Shown: one piece after another, positions 6,680 to 7,136 of the stretch
Position numbering within the stretch: the first letter of the stretch is position 1
Layout: every line of letters starts with the position of its first letter
Translations under genes and position numbers: made by a program
Source of the DNA: Candidatus Aminicenantota bacterium
GTDB lineage: Bacteria; Acidobacteriota; Aminicenantia; Aminicenantales; Aminicenantaceae
Assembly: GCA_030620655.1 (NCBI GenBank)
Contig: JAUXEH010000142.1
Span: 1 to 7,136, forward strand
Reading direction: 5' to 3'
Length of the DNA stretch: 7,136 bases
Notes under the pieces: model-generated
What the model saw: only the letters and a program-made list of their open reading frames with translations
The model's database searches: none
Told to the model about the DNA's origin: nothing

Positions 6680-6694
6680 GGGACCATCGGTCCC
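6680..6694 (-). promoter_or_regulatory. Stem-loop in the leader of the EIIA-ptsH-ptsI transcript
   Basis: On the - strand GGGACC-GAT-GGTCCC forms a perfect 6-base-pair GC-rich stem with a 3-base loop. It ends two bases before the GGAG ribosome site of the EIIA gene. The in-frame upstream ATG (6687-6685) lies in its loop and first stem base. The position could modulate ribosome access or mRNA stability. There is no U-run after it, so it is not an intrinsic terminator. Confidence 0.5.
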
Positions 6695-6719
6695 GATGTG
6701 CGTAAGGCTGCTCGCCCTC

Positions 6720-6748
6720 ACTTTACCTAAATCTCCCCCCTTTATCAA
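6720..6748 (-). promoter_or_regulatory. Candidate sigma70-like promoter for EIIA-ptsH-ptsI
   Basis: Read on the - strand, TTGATA (6748-6743, five of six matches to the -35 consensus) is followed after exactly 17 bases by TAAAGT (6725-6720, four of six matches to the -10). Transcription would start near 6713, giving a leader of just under 50 bases before the EIIA ATG, including the stem-loop at 6694-6680. The -10 is weak, and a 6-base C-run (6735-6740) lies in the spacer. This is the best match upstream of the PTS genes, but it is a motif call only. Confidence 0.45.
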
Positions 6749-6877
6749 GGCCGTCCAGTCCCTCCCCCTCCATTGTTCCCACCCTACCGTGCGCTGGACG
6801 TAATCCGCCATTAGCTGTCCGCCCCCACTATGAATCCCTCACTATTAAGGAAATTGATGTTTTGGTACAGGCGGGCT

Positions 6878-6910
6878 TTATGAATAATTCAGGCACCTGA
6901 GTTATTCACG
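6878..6910. repeat. 33-base direct repeat, copy 1, internally palindromic
   Basis: Identical over all 33 bases to 7069-7101; the flanking bases differ on both sides. The core 6881-6908 is a near-perfect dyad: TGAATAATTCAGG, centre CA, CCTGAGTTATTCA. The 13-base arms pair fully apart from one position (T against G, a wobble if transcribed). It lacks a trailing T-run, so it is not a typical terminator. Confidence 0.85.
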
Positions 6911-6940
6911 GGCCAAGATTAGTGCAGCGACAAGGAAATG

Positions 6941-6966
6941 GCTCATGAGCTGTAGTGTACTACAGC
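6941..6966. repeat. Two abutting palindromes
   Basis: GCTCATGAGC (6941-6950) is a perfect 10-base palindrome. It overlaps by two bases (GC, 6949-6950) an 18-base palindrome with 8-base arms, GCTGTAGT-GT-ACTACAGC (6949-6966). Both lie between the two copies of the 33-base repeat. They could be operator-like protein sites or alternative stems in a transcript. Confidence 0.6.
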
Positions 6967-7015
6967 GATTGGGCCACGACGAAGTCGATGTGGTGAGATT
7001 GGCTCGCCCGAAGGG

Positions 7016-7071
7016 TAAGAATTGCCGATGATTTAAAAGAGGTTTCCTTGAGGGAATATCGGCAATTCTTA
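7016..7071. repeat. Perfect 14-base inverted repeat with 28-base loop
   Basis: The left arm TAAGAATTGCCGAT (7016-7029) and the right arm ATCGGCAATTCTTA (7058-7071) are exact reverse complements, separated by 28 bases. The last three bases of the right arm are also the first three of the second 33-base repeat, so the two structures are physically joined. It could be a stem in a transcript or inverted ends of a very short element. Confidence 0.75.
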
Positions 7072-7101
7072 TGAATAATTCAGGCACCTGAGTTATTCAC
7101 G
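7069..7101. repeat. 33-base direct repeat, copy 2, internally palindromic
   Basis: Exact copy of 6878-6910, same orientation, offset 191 bases, with 158 bases between copies. The same 28-base dyad lies at 7072-7099. The roughly 25 bases after each copy show weak residual similarity (AGAT and GCAG at the same offsets, about half the positions equal), so the repeated unit may once have been longer. Confidence 0.85.
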
Positions 7102-7136
7102 AGTGGAGATCGCGGCAGATGCGTGGCGACGGCCCA

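Larger units (their letters stand above)
6688..7136. other. Gene-free, palindrome- and repeat-rich intergenic region
   Basis: No convincing gene is seen on either strand. From 6688 to about 6790 it holds the PTS leader, the candidate promoter and a C-rich tract. From about 6790 to 6877 I see no structure I can name. From 6878 to 7101 it is packed with direct and inverted repeats, listed separately. From 7102 to the edge nothing is recognised. No tRNA, rRNA or CRISPR array is visible. A + strand frame from 6886 to 7030 is open but has no supported start and no recognisable product. hprK or rapZ genes, which often accompany such PTS genes, are not here. Confidence 0.7.

Noticed and set aside
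6878..6910. The 33-base repeat as an intrinsic terminator or a XerCD dif site
   Set aside because: There is no T-run after the stem on either strand, and the inner arm ends do not match the dif pattern (ATAA and TTAT next to the centre), though the 28-base size is similar.
6902..7087. 61-codon open frame on the - strand in the right intergenic region
   Set aside because: It runs through the inverted repeats and into the direct repeat, has no clear ribosome site and matches no family I know.
6878..7136. CRISPR array
   Set aside because: There are only two repeat copies, and the 158-base spacer is far longer than CRISPR spacers.

Overview
The window carries a complete envelope-maintenance cluster on the + strand, a regulatory-type phosphotransferase (PTS) cluster on the - strand, and a gene-free, repeat-rich end. 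The organism is a Gram-negative (diderm) bacterium: it encodes TolB, the outer-membrane lipoprotein Pal and CpoB. Coding DNA is GC-rich by eye. The mannose-family EIIA with HPr and EI but no sugar-specific IIB/IIC fits phyla such as Acidobacteriota (including Aminicenantes) or the former Deltaproteobacteria. That placement is inference; no marker here settles it.

Layout, + strand: the C-terminal part of a TonB/TolA-like energy transducer (open at the left edge) overlaps tolB by the four bases ATGA. After tolB comes an AT-rich 121-base gap with a strong sigma70-like promoter, then pal, cpoB (ybgF), ssb, and a small ManC-type cupin. cpoB and ssb share one base (TAATG), and ssb overlaps the cupin gene by 17 bases or more. 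The first five genes fit the order tolA-tolB-pal-cpoB; tolQ and tolR are expected just upstream. Single-stranded DNA-binding protein and a sugar-phosphate-type cupin at the end of a Tol-Pal operon are the unusual part.

Layout, - strand: an EIIA of the mannose family, HPr (ptsH) and EI (ptsI) run leftward in that order, with 15- and 6-base gaps. They have a plausible promoter and a leader stem-loop upstream of EIIA. Phosphate should flow PEP to EI His193, to HPr His15, to EIIA His9. HPr also has Ser at position 46, the site used by HPr kinase. No IIB, IIC or IID gene is present, so the chain looks regulatory rather than transport-dedicated. ptsI and the cupin gene converge with their stop codons exactly abutting (TGA|TCA), leaving no room for a terminator between them.

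Right end (about 6690-7136): no convincing gene. It holds the PTS promoter, a C-rich tract, and a palindrome-dense segment with two identical 33-base direct repeats, each nearly self-complementary, a perfect 14-base inverted repeat, and two abutting palindromes. This is the best candidate in the window for an undescribed mobile or recombination-related repeat; its identity cannot be settled from one locus.
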